A stretch of DNA of 13,304 nucleotides from Thermoplasmatota archaeon (GTDB lineage Archaea > Thermoplasmatota > Thermoplasmata > RBG-16-68-12 > JAJISG01). A model generated the notes under the pieces. It worked only from the letters and a program-made list of their open reading frames with translations. It was not told the DNA's origin and did no database searches. The DNA lies in NCBI GenBank assembly GCA_022848785.1, contig JAJISK010000012.1:1-13304 (forward strand). Direction: 5' to 3'. Below are positions 6,395-12,147 of the stretch, one piece after another. The position numbers and the translations under genes are program-made. Positions within the stretch are counted from its first letter, which is position 1; each line of letters opens with the position of its first letter.

Positions 6395-6760
6395 ATGGAG
6401 ACGAGCGAGCGAATTACGATCCGCCTCGACCGGGAGATCCTGGCGCGCATGGATGCGCTCCTGAGAATCGGGACCGGGTTTGCGAGCCGCTCCCAGTTAT
6501 GCCGCGCCGCGTTGCGACAACTCCTAGAATCCCTCGAAGGGCGTAGCACGCGTGTGACGGCCGAGATTCCCTCTTCCTACCTTGACTTCCTGGACGCCCT
6601 CATCCACAACGGTTACTTTCTGAGCCGGGAGCAGGCGGCCCAACGGCTCATTGAGGAGGGGCTCTCCCGGGAACGGGTGAAGGACATGCTCGCACACCAG
6701 GAATCCATGGGACGTGCCTCCGGGAAGATCTTTCCCGTGGAGCTGGAGAAAAAGGGGTAG
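6395..6760 (+). CDS. Tandem ribbon-helix-helix transcription regulator
   Basis: This 121-residue protein contains two RHH-like units in one chain. Unit 1 has strand ERITIRL (5-11), helix 12-26 and helix 31-48. Unit 2 has strand TRVTAEI (52-58), helix 59-73 and helix 77-92. The units align as MDALLRIGTGFASRSQ and LDALIHNGYF-LSREQ. RHH proteins bind DNA as dimers through a paired beta-strand; two units in one chain could act as a built-in dimer. A tail (93-121) has no clear fold. I chose the ATG at 6395 because GAGG (6381-6384) lies 10 bases before it and the RHH starts right after it; the frame is open far upstream, but only as the antisense shadow of leuS. Palindromes flanking its TATA box suggest autoregulation. 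No NikR-type metal-binding ACT domain is present. An FtsZ-like gene follows. Confidence 0.85.
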   Translation: METSERITIRLDREILARMDALLRIGTGFASRSQLCRAALRQLLESLEGRSTRVTAEIPSSYLDFLDALIHNGYFLSREQAAQRLIEEGLSRERVKDMLAHQESMGRASGKIFPVELEKKG

Positions 6761-6788
6761 GGGTTTACACTGCAGGGCGTGTGGGCGA

Positions 6789-6877
6789 ACAGGGGAGACC
6801 TGTCGGCGGCAAGCGAAGAGGGCCGTGCCGTAGGCACTGTCAGAAGGGATGGGATGCACCACAGCACCCTCCCCTGT
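6789..6877 (+). promoter_or_regulatory. Long-range inverted repeat in the leader of the FtsZ-like gene
   Basis: ACAGGGGAG (6789-6797) and CTCCCCTGT (6869-6877) pair perfectly over 9 bp, closing a 71-base loop. Inside is a hairpin GTGCC-GTA-GGCAC. It ends 14 bases before the ribosome binding site AGGAGT (6891-6896) of the FtsZ-like gene. It could be a structured 5' leader; no known riboswitch class was recognised. Confidence 0.35.
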
Positions 6878-6901
6878 CCCCACCGACCCTAGGAGTCCGC
6901 C

Positions 6902-7669
6902 ATGGTCGATCGAGAGACGGCTCAGGAAATCCTGAACCAGCTCCCGGGCCACGTGGAGGAACCCCGTCTCCTTCTTGTCGGGGTGGGAGGCGCGGGCATC
7001 AACATGCTTCGGACGGTCGACGCCGGGGCTGGGCTCGAGTTGGTGGCCATGGACACGGATGACTATGCGCTCGCCCTGTCAGGTGTCCAGGACCAACTCT
7101 ACCTTCCCACGCCAGGAGACGGCGGGACGGGAGGGGACCCGGCGCTAGGGAGAGCAACGGCATGGAGCCACCGAGATGAAATTCAGGAGCTCTTGGGAGG
7201 AGACATCCTCTTCCTCCTGGCGGGCCTCGGCCGGGGGACCGGGACGGGCGTTGCCCCCGTGGTCGCCGAACTGGCCCGGGGCCGAGGTCTCCCCGTCCTC
7301 GCGCTCCTCGTATGGCCGTTCCGGCGGGAAGACCTGGCCGAAACGGCAGGCAAGGGGCTTCACGCCATTCGGGCCTTCGCCGATGGGCTTCTCGTTCTCG
7401 ACAATGAGGCCGCGAGGGAACTCCCCGGGATCGAAGCACGGAGCGATGCGACCCAGCGGGTGAATGAGATGATTGGGCAGGTCCTGTTGGACCTTGGCGA
7501 CCGCGTTCATGGCGCCTTTCCCTTCAGTGTCCGTGAAGAGATGGCCGATTTCCTCGCCCGTCTTCCTAGGGAAAATGCGAACTTTCCCGTCCGAGTCACA
7601 GCCTGGTCGAATGGAAAGCACGCCGAGCCCCTCTCCATCGATCCCCGGGGGATCGTGGAGCTCCGGTAG
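6902..7669 (+). CDS. Short divergent FtsZ-like GTP-binding protein
   Basis: The 255 residues contain the FtsZ/tubulin nucleotide-binding half. Present are T1 VGVGGAGIN (26-34), LELVAMDTD (45-53), a T3-like GGDPALGRATAWSHRDEI (78-94), and the tubulin signature as GLGRGTGTG (108-116) followed by VAPVVAELAR. T5 and T6 counterparts WPFRRED and VLDNE follow. A helix-H7-like DATQRVNEMIGQVLLDLGD is at 182-200. The catalytic T7 loop (NxDxxD) that activates GTP hydrolysis in the next subunit is not seen: GAFPFSVREEMADF stands there. The whole C-terminal domain is missing (FtsZ is usually 320-400 residues). Downstream frames do not restore it. ATG 6902 has AGGAGT 5 bases before it. It probably binds GTP; normal FtsZ polymerisation-coupled hydrolysis is doubtful. 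Its partner is likely a full FtsZ or the adjacent regulator. Confidence 0.82.
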   Translation: MVDRETAQEILNQLPGHVEEPRLLLVGVGGAGINMLRTVDAGAGLELVAMDTDDYALALSGVQDQLYLPTPGDGGTGGDPALGRATAWSHRDEIQELLGGDILFLLAGLGRGTGTGVAPVVAELARGRGLPVLALLVWPFRREDLAETAGKGLHAIRAFADGLLVLDNEAARELPGIEARSDATQRVNEMIGQVLLDLGDRVHGAFPFSVREEMADFLARLPRENANFPVRVTAWSNGKHAEPLSIDPRGIVELR

Positions 7670-7736
7670 CTCTCACACGCGGACCCCTCATGTGGGGCCT
7701 TCACACCGCTGCGAGGAGCGTGAAAACCACGACCGA

Positions 7737-7865
7737 TCCGGGACCGACTCGAAGTATCGCGGCAGAGGTCGAGAGGAACCGACGGGATCTAGCCGACGCG
7801 GTTCCCGTCGCGTACGAGCCCAGAACGGGCGCGCCTGAACGGGGAACCTCTCGGGCGTCCCAGGA
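7737..7865. ncRNA. Candidate structured RNA (nested helices)
   Basis: Four helices nest without crossing. An outer stem is TCCGGGAC (7737-7744) with GTCCC-A-GGA (7857-7865), one bulged A. A second stem is CGAGAGG (7770-7776) with CCTCTCG (7847-7853). Inside it are a hairpin CGACGGGA/TCCCGTCG (7780-7787/7803-7810) and a small hairpin GCCC-AGAAC-GGGC (7818-7830). GC-rich DNA makes such helices by chance, the strand is unknown, and no promoter is obvious, so this is a weak call. Confidence 0.22.
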
Positions 7866-8029
7866 CGATTGACACCACCACACGCCGTGGCCCTCGTGCA
7901 GAGGACGCCTCCCGCGAGGCCAGGGGCGGCCTCGGCCTCCCGGCCTGATCCGATTCGGCGTCGTGGCCTCGCGAAACCCAACGAGCCATCGACGCCACGG
8001 GCGGTCGTCAGGTCGGCCGGTCGCAAGGC

Positions 8030-8035
8030 TATTAT
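8030..8035 (+). promoter_or_regulatory. TATA-like box of the YjbQ-family gene
   Basis: TATTAT lies about 29 bases before the ATG at 8062 in an otherwise GC-rich gap. It supports that start and a leaderless transcript. Confidence 0.5.
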
Positions 8036-8061
8036 CGTATACGTGCCTGAATCGTCTTCGC

Positions 8062-8481
8062 ATGGTCACCTTTCGCGACTCCATCCCCTTCGACACAAAG
8101 GGCGAGGTCGAAATTCGCGACCTGACGACTGAACTCACGGACATCATCCGCCGTTCGGGCCTTCAGACGGGCATTGCCTGCGTCTTCTCGTCCAGTTCCA
8201 CCAGTGCGATCACGACCCTGGAATACGAACCTGGACTCCTGCACGATCTCCCTCGCGCATTGGAGCGTCTCTTTCCCAAGGGTCTTGAGTACGACCACCA
8301 GAAGACCTGGCAGGACGGCAACGGACACTCCCACATCCGGGCGGCCTTTCTCGGTCCGAGTCTCTCGATTCCTTTCGACGGGGGCCGTCCCGTCCTGGGG
8401 ACGTGGCAACAGGTCGTCTTCGTCGATTTGGACAACAAGCCGCGGCGGAGGGAAGTCTTGGTCCAGCTCGTTGGGGAGTGA
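8062..8481 (+). CDS. YjbQ/UPF0047 family protein
   Basis: The 139-residue protein matches the UPF0047 fold along its length. It has GIACVFSSSSTSAITTLEYEPGLLHDL (about 34-60), then LFPKGLEYDHQ, then GHSHIRAAFLGPSLSIPF, where the His-containing segment corresponds to the family's conserved 'aHlra.llGps..iPv'. It ends with GRPVLGTWQQVVFVDLDNKPRRREVLVQLVGE. E. coli YjbQ has weak thiamine phosphate synthase activity in vitro, but the true role of the family is unknown. The usual length is 130-140 residues. I therefore start at ATG 8062, 29 bases after a TATA-like box, and not at in-frame codons upstream whose translation is Arg/Ser-rich and unlike the family. Two GC hairpins follow the stop. Confidence 0.88.
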   Translation: MVTFRDSIPFDTKGEVEIRDLTTELTDIIRRSGLQTGIACVFSSSSTSAITTLEYEPGLLHDLPRALERLFPKGLEYDHQKTWQDGNGHSHIRAAFLGPSLSIPFDGGRPVLGTWQQVVFVDLDNKPRRREVLVQLVGE

Positions 8482-8488
8482 GGCGCTC

Positions 8489-8534
8489 TCTCGGCCTCCA
8501 GGCCCTCTGCCGAGACACCCCCATGACGTGGGGG
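8489..8534 (+). other. Two tandem stem-loops after the YjbQ gene
   Basis: TCTCGGC/GCCGAGA (8489-8495/8509-8515) is followed by CCCCCA-TGACG-TGGGGG (8518-8534). They lie between the YjbQ stop and the MATE promoter. Archaeal termination usually relies on T-tracts, which are absent, so a role in 3' end processing or RNA stability is only a guess. Confidence 0.35.
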
Positions 8535-8572
8535 CCGTTGGGCGCCACGATCCCAAGACCCGAGGATAAGGG

Positions 8573-8579
8573 TCATATT
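8573..8579 (+). promoter_or_regulatory. TATA-like box of the MATE exporter gene
   Basis: TCATATT is centred 25 bases before the ATG at 8601. It supports the short start of the transporter. It also contains GTCATA (8572-8577), the half-site of the palindromes found near the RHH gene, but no matching second half. Confidence 0.5.
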
Positions 8580-8600
8580 GGGGCGTCGCCTAGGCTGCGC

Positions 8601-9977
8601 ATGCGGCTGCTGTCGGGCGAGAACGGAACCACGCGTCGCACGATTCTCGCCCTGGCGTGGCCCGTGATTTTGGCCAACCTCTTCCAGACCCTGACGACCA
8701 CCGTTGACTTGCTGATGGTCGGGCGGCTCCCCGATCCGGCGGTCGCCCTCGCAGCCGTGGGGTTTGGCGGCCAGATGGTGTTCTTCACCTTCACCATCAT
8801 GATCTCCATCTCGTCCGGAACCGTCGCCCTCATCGCCCGGTTTGTCGGTGCCAAGGAGCCCGAGAAGGCGGGTGAGGTTCTCGGGCAAAGCCTGCTCCTG
8901 GGTCTGATCCTCTCCCTCCCCGTCGTGCTGGTCGGCTTCGTCTTCGGGGACACCATCGTGGCGCTCTTCGGGGCGGATCCGGAGGTCGTGGCCGCGGGAG
9001 GGACGTACATTCGCACCGTCTTCCTCGCCGCTCCCTTCCTCTTCACGATGTTCATATCCATCGCGGCCCTCCGAGGCGCCGGGGACACCGTCACCCCCCT
9101 CCTCGTGGGCCTCCTCATCAACGTGTCCAACGTGGTCCTGAATTTTCACCTCATCTTCGGGGCCCGTTATGCGCTGGGAGGACTCGTTCTCGACATCCCC
9201 TCTCTCGGCGTCCTCGGCGCCGCCATCGGCACCGCAATCTCCTTCGCGATCGGGGCCAGCGCCTACCTCGTCCTCTTCCGTCGGAGGAAGCTGCGACTCC
9301 AGCTACGTCGGCCCCGTCCCCTTTGGAATCGGGAGACCACGAAGCGGATCCTGCGCATCGGCACGCCGGCGGGGTTGGAACAGGTGGCCTTCCAGGCGGG
9401 CATCCTCATCTGGATTGCGATGGTGGTCTCCTTTGGCACGGAGGCGTTCGCGGCTCACATCATCGGGCTTCGGATCGAGTCCTTCGCCTTCATGCCCGGT
9501 CTCGGGTTCAGCATCGCGGCCGCCGCCCTCGTAGGGCAGAATCTGGGGGCCGAGAAGCCCGCCGAAGCCGAACGCAGTGGGCGCGAATCGACGAAGATGG
9601 CCCTCCTCATCATGGGCGTCGCCGCCCTCATCATCTTCGTCACCGCCCCCTACATTGCCCTCGCCTTCACGAGTGACGTCGAGGTCGTGAACCTCACGGT
9701 CCTCTTCATCCGCGTGCACGCCCTCGGCATCCCCGCGACGGCGCTCTTCTTCAGCCTCTCGGGCGCCCTGCGCGGGGCCGGGGACACCCGGTGGCCCTTC
9801 TACGCCACCCTGGTCGGCATCTACGGCCTGCGCCTTCCGCTGAGTTTCCTTCTCGGGTACCAACTTGGCCTGGGGCTCCTCGGGGTGTGGGCAGCCCTGC
9901 CGATCGAGTACTACATCCGATCCATCATCGTAGCTCGACGCTTCCAGACGGGTGCCTGGAAGGCCGTCACCGTGTAG
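8601..9977 (+). CDS. MATE-family multidrug/cation efflux transporter
   Basis: The 458-residue integral membrane protein has about 12 hydrophobic segments in two homologous halves. Each half carries the repeated signature: AALRGAGDTVTPL in the first and GALRGAGDTRWPF in the second. The N-terminal segment WPVILANLFQTLTTTVDLLMVGRL and the second-half start GTPAGLEQVAFQAGILIWIAMVVSFGTEAFAAHIIGLRIES are typical MatE domain beginnings. MATE proteins export cationic drugs, dyes or metabolites by exchange with H+ or Na+; the substrate cannot be told here. An open frame extends to 8403, but it overlaps the YjbQ gene and lacks family similarity. ATG 8601 lies 25 bases after a TATA-like box and gives the usual family length (about 450-460). 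Confidence 0.95.
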   Translation: MRLLSGENGTTRRTILALAWPVILANLFQTLTTTVDLLMVGRLPDPAVALAAVGFGGQMVFFTFTIMISISSGTVALIARFVGAKEPEKAGEVLGQSLLLGLILSLPVVLVGFVFGDTIVALFGADPEVVAAGGTYIRTVFLAAPFLFTMFISIAALRGAGDTVTPLLVGLLINVSNVVLNFHLIFGARYALGGLVLDIPSLGVLGAAIGTAISFAIGASAYLVLFRRRKLRLQLRRPRPLWNRETTKRILRIGTPAGLEQVAFQAGILIWIAMVVSFGTEAFAAHIIGLRIESFAFMPGLGFSIAAAALVGQNLGAEKPAEAERSGRESTKMALLIMGVAALIIFVTAPYIALAFTSDVEVVNLTVLFIRVHALGIPATALFFSLSGALRGAGDTRWPFYATLVGIYGLRLPLSFLLGYQLGLGLLGVWAALPIEYYIRSIIVARRFQTGAWKAVTV

Positions 9978-10008
9978 ACTCGGGACCCGGCCAGGCCGCG
10001 GCACTAGG

Positions 10009-10015
10009 ATTAAGA
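10009..10015 (+). promoter_or_regulatory. TATA-like box of the MptA-type gene
   Basis: ATTAAGA is centred about 32 bases before the ATG at 10044, in the 66-base gap after the MATE gene. It predicts a very short leader. Confidence 0.45.
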
Positions 10016-10043
10016 AGAAGCGGAGGTTAGGAAGGGGTGGCTT

Positions 10044-10925
10044 ATGTTGGATCCCGATGTCCAGAGTCGCCCCGCGGAACTTCGATTCAAGCTGACGCGC
10101 GTGGGGGTCACCGGCGTCAGGAAGCCGGTGCACATCCGCCGTCCGGGCCGTTCGGATACGCTGACCGCCGGCTTCGAGGTGTTTGTGGACCTGCCCGCCA
10201 CCATGAAGGGTGTCCACCTCTCCCGAAACCTCGAGGTGGTGAGCGAGATCGTGGAGGAAAGCGTCCGGGATCCCGTCCCAAGCCTCGAGGACGTCTGCGC
10301 CGACATCGCGCGTCGGTTGTTGGAGCGACACGAGTATGCCACCTACGGCGAGGTCTCCTCCGAGGCTGAATACTTTCTCCCGCGAACGACCCCTCTTGGC
10401 ACGGCGACGACGGAGCGGTACGGCCTCATGGCGCGCGCTCGCATCACCCGAGGCAGTCCCCTGACCCTCCAGAAGTCCATCGGGGTGGAGGTGATGGGGA
10501 TGACTGCCTGCCCCTGTGCTATGGAGACCATCAAGTTTCGCCGGTCCCAAGAGGGGAAGGTGCCTGAGGACGGGACACCCGTCATCACCCACAACCAGCG
10601 CACGATCAGCCGCCTGCTCCTCGAGATCCCCGAGGGAGGCGAGGTGGAAGCCGACGACCTGATCGACATGGTGGAGGACAGCCTAAGCTCCCCCAGCTAC
10701 GAGATCCTGAAACGGGGGGATGAGGCCGAGGTTGTGGAACAGGCCCACCGGGAACCGCGGTTTGTCGAAGACGTCGTCCGAGAGATCCTTGCCCGCCTGC
10801 TCAAAAAGTACCCGGACTTCCCGGATGCCGTCCAGGTGGAGGTGCGAAGCGAGAGCGAGGAGTCCATTCACAAGCACAACGCAGTGGCCGAGCGGGTCAC
10901 GACCTTCGGCGAGCTGCGAACGTAG
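10044..10925 (+). CDS. mptA: GTP cyclohydrolase MptA (COG1469/FolE2 family)
   Basis: The 293-residue enzyme matches the archaeal GTP cyclohydrolase IV family over its length. Archaeal MptA is Fe(II)-dependent and converts GTP to 7,8-dihydroneopterin 2',3'-cyclic phosphate, the first step to pterins. Visible marks are DLPATMKGVHLSRNLE (about 49-64), GVEVMGMTACPCAM with C156 and C158, ITHNQRTISR (181-190), and the C-terminal SESEESIHKHNAVAE with H276 and H278. These Cys/His/Glu positions are the expected metal and substrate ligands. In archaea the product feeds methanopterin, folate or, through the archaeosine route, tRNA modification; which applies here cannot be decided from this window. ATG 10044 is about 32 bases after a TATA-like box. 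The gene is convergent with the HIT gene, 6 bases apart. Confidence 0.92.
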   Translation: MLDPDVQSRPAELRFKLTRVGVTGVRKPVHIRRPGRSDTLTAGFEVFVDLPATMKGVHLSRNLEVVSEIVEESVRDPVPSLEDVCADIARRLLERHEYATYGEVSSEAEYFLPRTTPLGTATTERYGLMARARITRGSPLTLQKSIGVEVMGMTACPCAMETIKFRRSQEGKVPEDGTPVITHNQRTISRLLLEIPEGGEVEADDLIDMVEDSLSSPSYEILKRGDEAEVVEQAHREPRFVEDVVREILARLLKKYPDFPDAVQVEVRSESEESIHKHNAVAERVTTFGELRT

Positions 10926-10931
10926 CGCGCC

Positions 10932-11357
10932 CTATACGGAGGCGCGAATCTCCTGAGCTAGCCCTTCCAGGTCCGTGAGAGGGACCGCCTTTCGGGAGGG
11001 CCACCGGCCGGCAGGGGAGTCATCGACATAGCGAGGGATGACGTGGACGTGAACGTGGGGCACGATTTGCTGCGCGGCACGACCGTTGTTCTGTCCGATG
11101 TTGATCCCATCGGCCCCCAGCGCCTCCTTCACGGCCACCGCGAGGCGGGCGGCTTGAGCGAACAGGGCCCCTGTCTCCTCGGGAGCCATGTCGAAGACCG
11201 TCTCCCGATGGACCTTGGGGAGGACCAGGATGTGGCCGGGATTGATGGGTCGGATGTCCATGAAGGCCACGTAGGTGTCGTCTTCGTAGACGAGCGCGGC
11301 CTCCACCTCCCCCTGGATGATGCGACAGAAGACGCAGTCAAGCTCACCGCCGGGCAC
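10932..11357 (-). CDS. HIT-family nucleotide hydrolase/transferase
   Basis: The 141-residue protein has the histidine triad motif HVHVHVIPRY (101-110). The middle His attacks the alpha-phosphate of nucleotide substrates. The N-terminal CVFCRI (C8, C11), with H50 in LPKVHRETVFD and H101, forms the structural zinc site seen in many HIT proteins. INPGHILVLPK and DGINIGQNNGRAAQQIVPH are typical of the Hint/Fhit group. Substrates in this group include adenosine phosphoramidates and dinucleoside polyphosphates; no specific one can be named. The start is a GTG at 11357 without a clear ribosome binding site. An ATG at 11368 is out of frame. The likely promoter (11433-11441) would leave a leader of about 50 bases, so the start is less certain than the family. 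Confidence 0.92.
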   Translation of the reverse strand: MPGGELDCVFCRIIQGEVEAALVYEDDTYVAFMDIRPINPGHILVLPKVHRETVFDMAPEETGALFAQAARLAVAVKEALGADGINIGQNNGRAAQQIVPHVHVHVIPRYVDDSPAGRWPSRKAVPLTDLEGLAQEIRASV

Positions 11358-11432
11358 GGCGAGATCATGGAGGGTGGGCCTTATGAGGATTCTGGGTTGC
11401 CCCCTCGGACCCCCTCGTCGGCGGCCAAGAGA

Positions 11433-11441
11433 CCTTAATAC
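11433..11441. promoter_or_regulatory. TATA-like element between the HIT gene (-) and the small zinc protein gene (+)
   Basis: CCTTAATAC reads as TTAATA on plus and TATTAAGG on minus. It is about 27-28 bases before the plus-strand ATG at 11465, fitting a leaderless transcript. It is also the only AT-rich element upstream of the minus-strand HIT gene. Confidence 0.5.
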
Positions 11442-11464
11442 CTCTCGCGACCCCTGTCAGGCAG

Positions 11465-11602
11465 ATGATGCGGGGCCTCTGCTACATCTGTTCCGAAGCC
11501 GCGGTAGGCAGCTGTGGGCTATGCGGGCGCCTGGTCTGCGAGCGGCACATCCTCTCCCCTGAGGGCCTCTGCTCCAATTGCGTCGCGGGAAAACGGGCCT
11601 AG
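11465..11602 (+). CDS. Small double-zinc-binding protein (45 residues)
   Basis: This short frame translates to a 45-residue protein with eight regularly spaced metal ligands: C6, C9, C17, C20, C25, H28, C36 and C39. The pattern is CxxC-x7-CxxC-x4-CxxH-x7-CxxC, as in cross-brace zinc modules of B-box or RING-like type that hold two zinc ions. Almost nothing else is in the chain, so it is a free-standing zinc domain. No named family was recognised. A chance frame would not produce this spacing. It has a TATA-like box 27 bases before the first ATG, with a second in-frame ATG right after. It is divergent from the HIT gene and ends 10 bases before the end of the facing TPR gene. Such modules usually mediate protein or nucleic-acid contacts; its partner is unknown. 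Confidence 0.82.
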   Translation: MMRGLCYICSEAAVGSCGLCGRLVCERHILSPEGLCSNCVAGKRA

Positions 11603-11612
11603 CGGCGGGGAT

Positions 11613-12107
11613 TTAGTCCGAAAGGAGGCTGCGCATCTCGTCCTCGGTCATATCGAGGGCCTTGAGGAGGTAGTCCACGGCCTTCTTGGCGATCATCCGC
11701 TCCGTCGTCGCATCGAGGTATTGCTGCATGACCACCGGGGCCTGACGGTAGTAGTTGACCGCGAAGTCTGAGTAGTACAACGCCGCGTTCTCCGCATCCA
11801 CCTCCGCGGCGTGGTTGAAGGCGTCCTCCGCTTGCTTGAACCGCCCGACGTCGATGCAGAACAGGCCGTAGGCGTTGAGGTATTGAGGGTTGTCCGGTTC
11901 CAGCTCGATGGCCCGCTCATACAGCCCCGCAACGTCTCCCGTCTCCAGGCCGTCGACACCAAGGGACGCCTCGGCCTGACAGAACTGGGCGTAGCCGTTG
12001 TCGGGGTCCTTCTCTGCGGCGGCTCGGAACTGGCGAAGGGCCTGGTCGTACTCGAGCCGGTTCAAGGACCGCTCCCCCTCGGCGATCTCTGCGGAGGCGT
12101 CAGGCAT
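11613..12107 (-). CDS. TPR-repeat protein
   Basis: The 164-residue soluble protein is mostly tetratricopeptide repeats. One is at about 9-36 (GERSLNRLEYDQALRQFRAAAEKDPDN), a degenerate one is around 40-72 (ending AGLYERAIELEPDN), and a third is at about 74-107 (YLNAYGLFCIDVGRFKQAEDAFNHAAEVDAEN). A helical C-terminus ends in an acidic tail (MTEDEMRSLLSD). TPRs form helical scaffolds for protein-protein contacts; there is no catalytic domain, signal peptide or membrane segment. It starts at ATG 12107 with a TATA-like box about 29 bases upstream, so it is probably transcribed from its own promoter and not only by read-through from pheS. Confidence 0.88.
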   Translation of the reverse strand: MPDASAEIAEGERSLNRLEYDQALRQFRAAAEKDPDNGYAQFCQAEASLGVDGLETGDVAGLYERAIELEPDNPQYLNAYGLFCIDVGRFKQAEDAFNHAAEVDAENAALYYSDFAVNYYRQAPVVMQQYLDATTERMIAKKAVDYLLKALDMTEDEMRSLLSD

Positions 12108-12132
12108 GACATCGCGCCCAAGGCCCGGCAGC

Positions 12133-12140
12133 GTTTTAGT
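12133..12140 (-). promoter_or_regulatory. TATA-like box of the TPR gene
   Basis: ACTAAAAC on the minus strand is centred about 29 bases before the ATG at 12107. It sits in the 40-base gap after pheS. Confidence 0.5.
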
Positions 12141-12147
12141 GTTTCTC

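Larger units (their letters stand above)
7670..8061. other. 392-base gap without a convincing gene
   Basis: Open frames here on both strands are short, rich in Arg/Pro/Ser and lack family features, so I call no protein. The end (8030-8035) is the YjbQ promoter. A short hairpin CCCC/GGGG (7684-7697) follows the FtsZ-like stop. Nested potential RNA helices fill 7737-7865, and another hairpin GCCTC-CCGC-GAGGC lies at 7907-7920. The conserved core of RNase P RNA and the helix 8 of SRP RNA were looked for and not found. Confidence 0.5.

Noticed and set aside
6395..6760. NikR nickel regulator
   Set aside because: The palindromes resemble NikR half-sites, but the protein lacks the C-terminal ACT metal-binding domain and its His/Cys ligands, and the site spacing differs.
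7500..7840. Frameshift that would restore a full-length FtsZ
   Set aside because: I read the other frames after position 7500 for a T7 loop and C-terminal domain and found none, so the short form appears genuine in this sequence.
7670..8061. RNase P RNA or SRP RNA in the gap
   Set aside because: Neither the GAGGAAAGTCC-like P4 core of RNase P RNA nor the GGAAG-containing helix 8 of SRP RNA was found on either strand.
7701..8147. Minus-strand 148-residue frame in the gap
   Set aside because: It overlaps the start of the YjbQ gene and its promoter, has biased Arg/Ser/Pro content and no recognisable fold.
8403..8600. N-terminal extension of the MATE gene by 66 residues
   Set aside because: It overlaps the YjbQ coding region, is not hydrophobic or family-like, and the ATG at 8601 has a properly spaced TATA-like box and gives the usual length.
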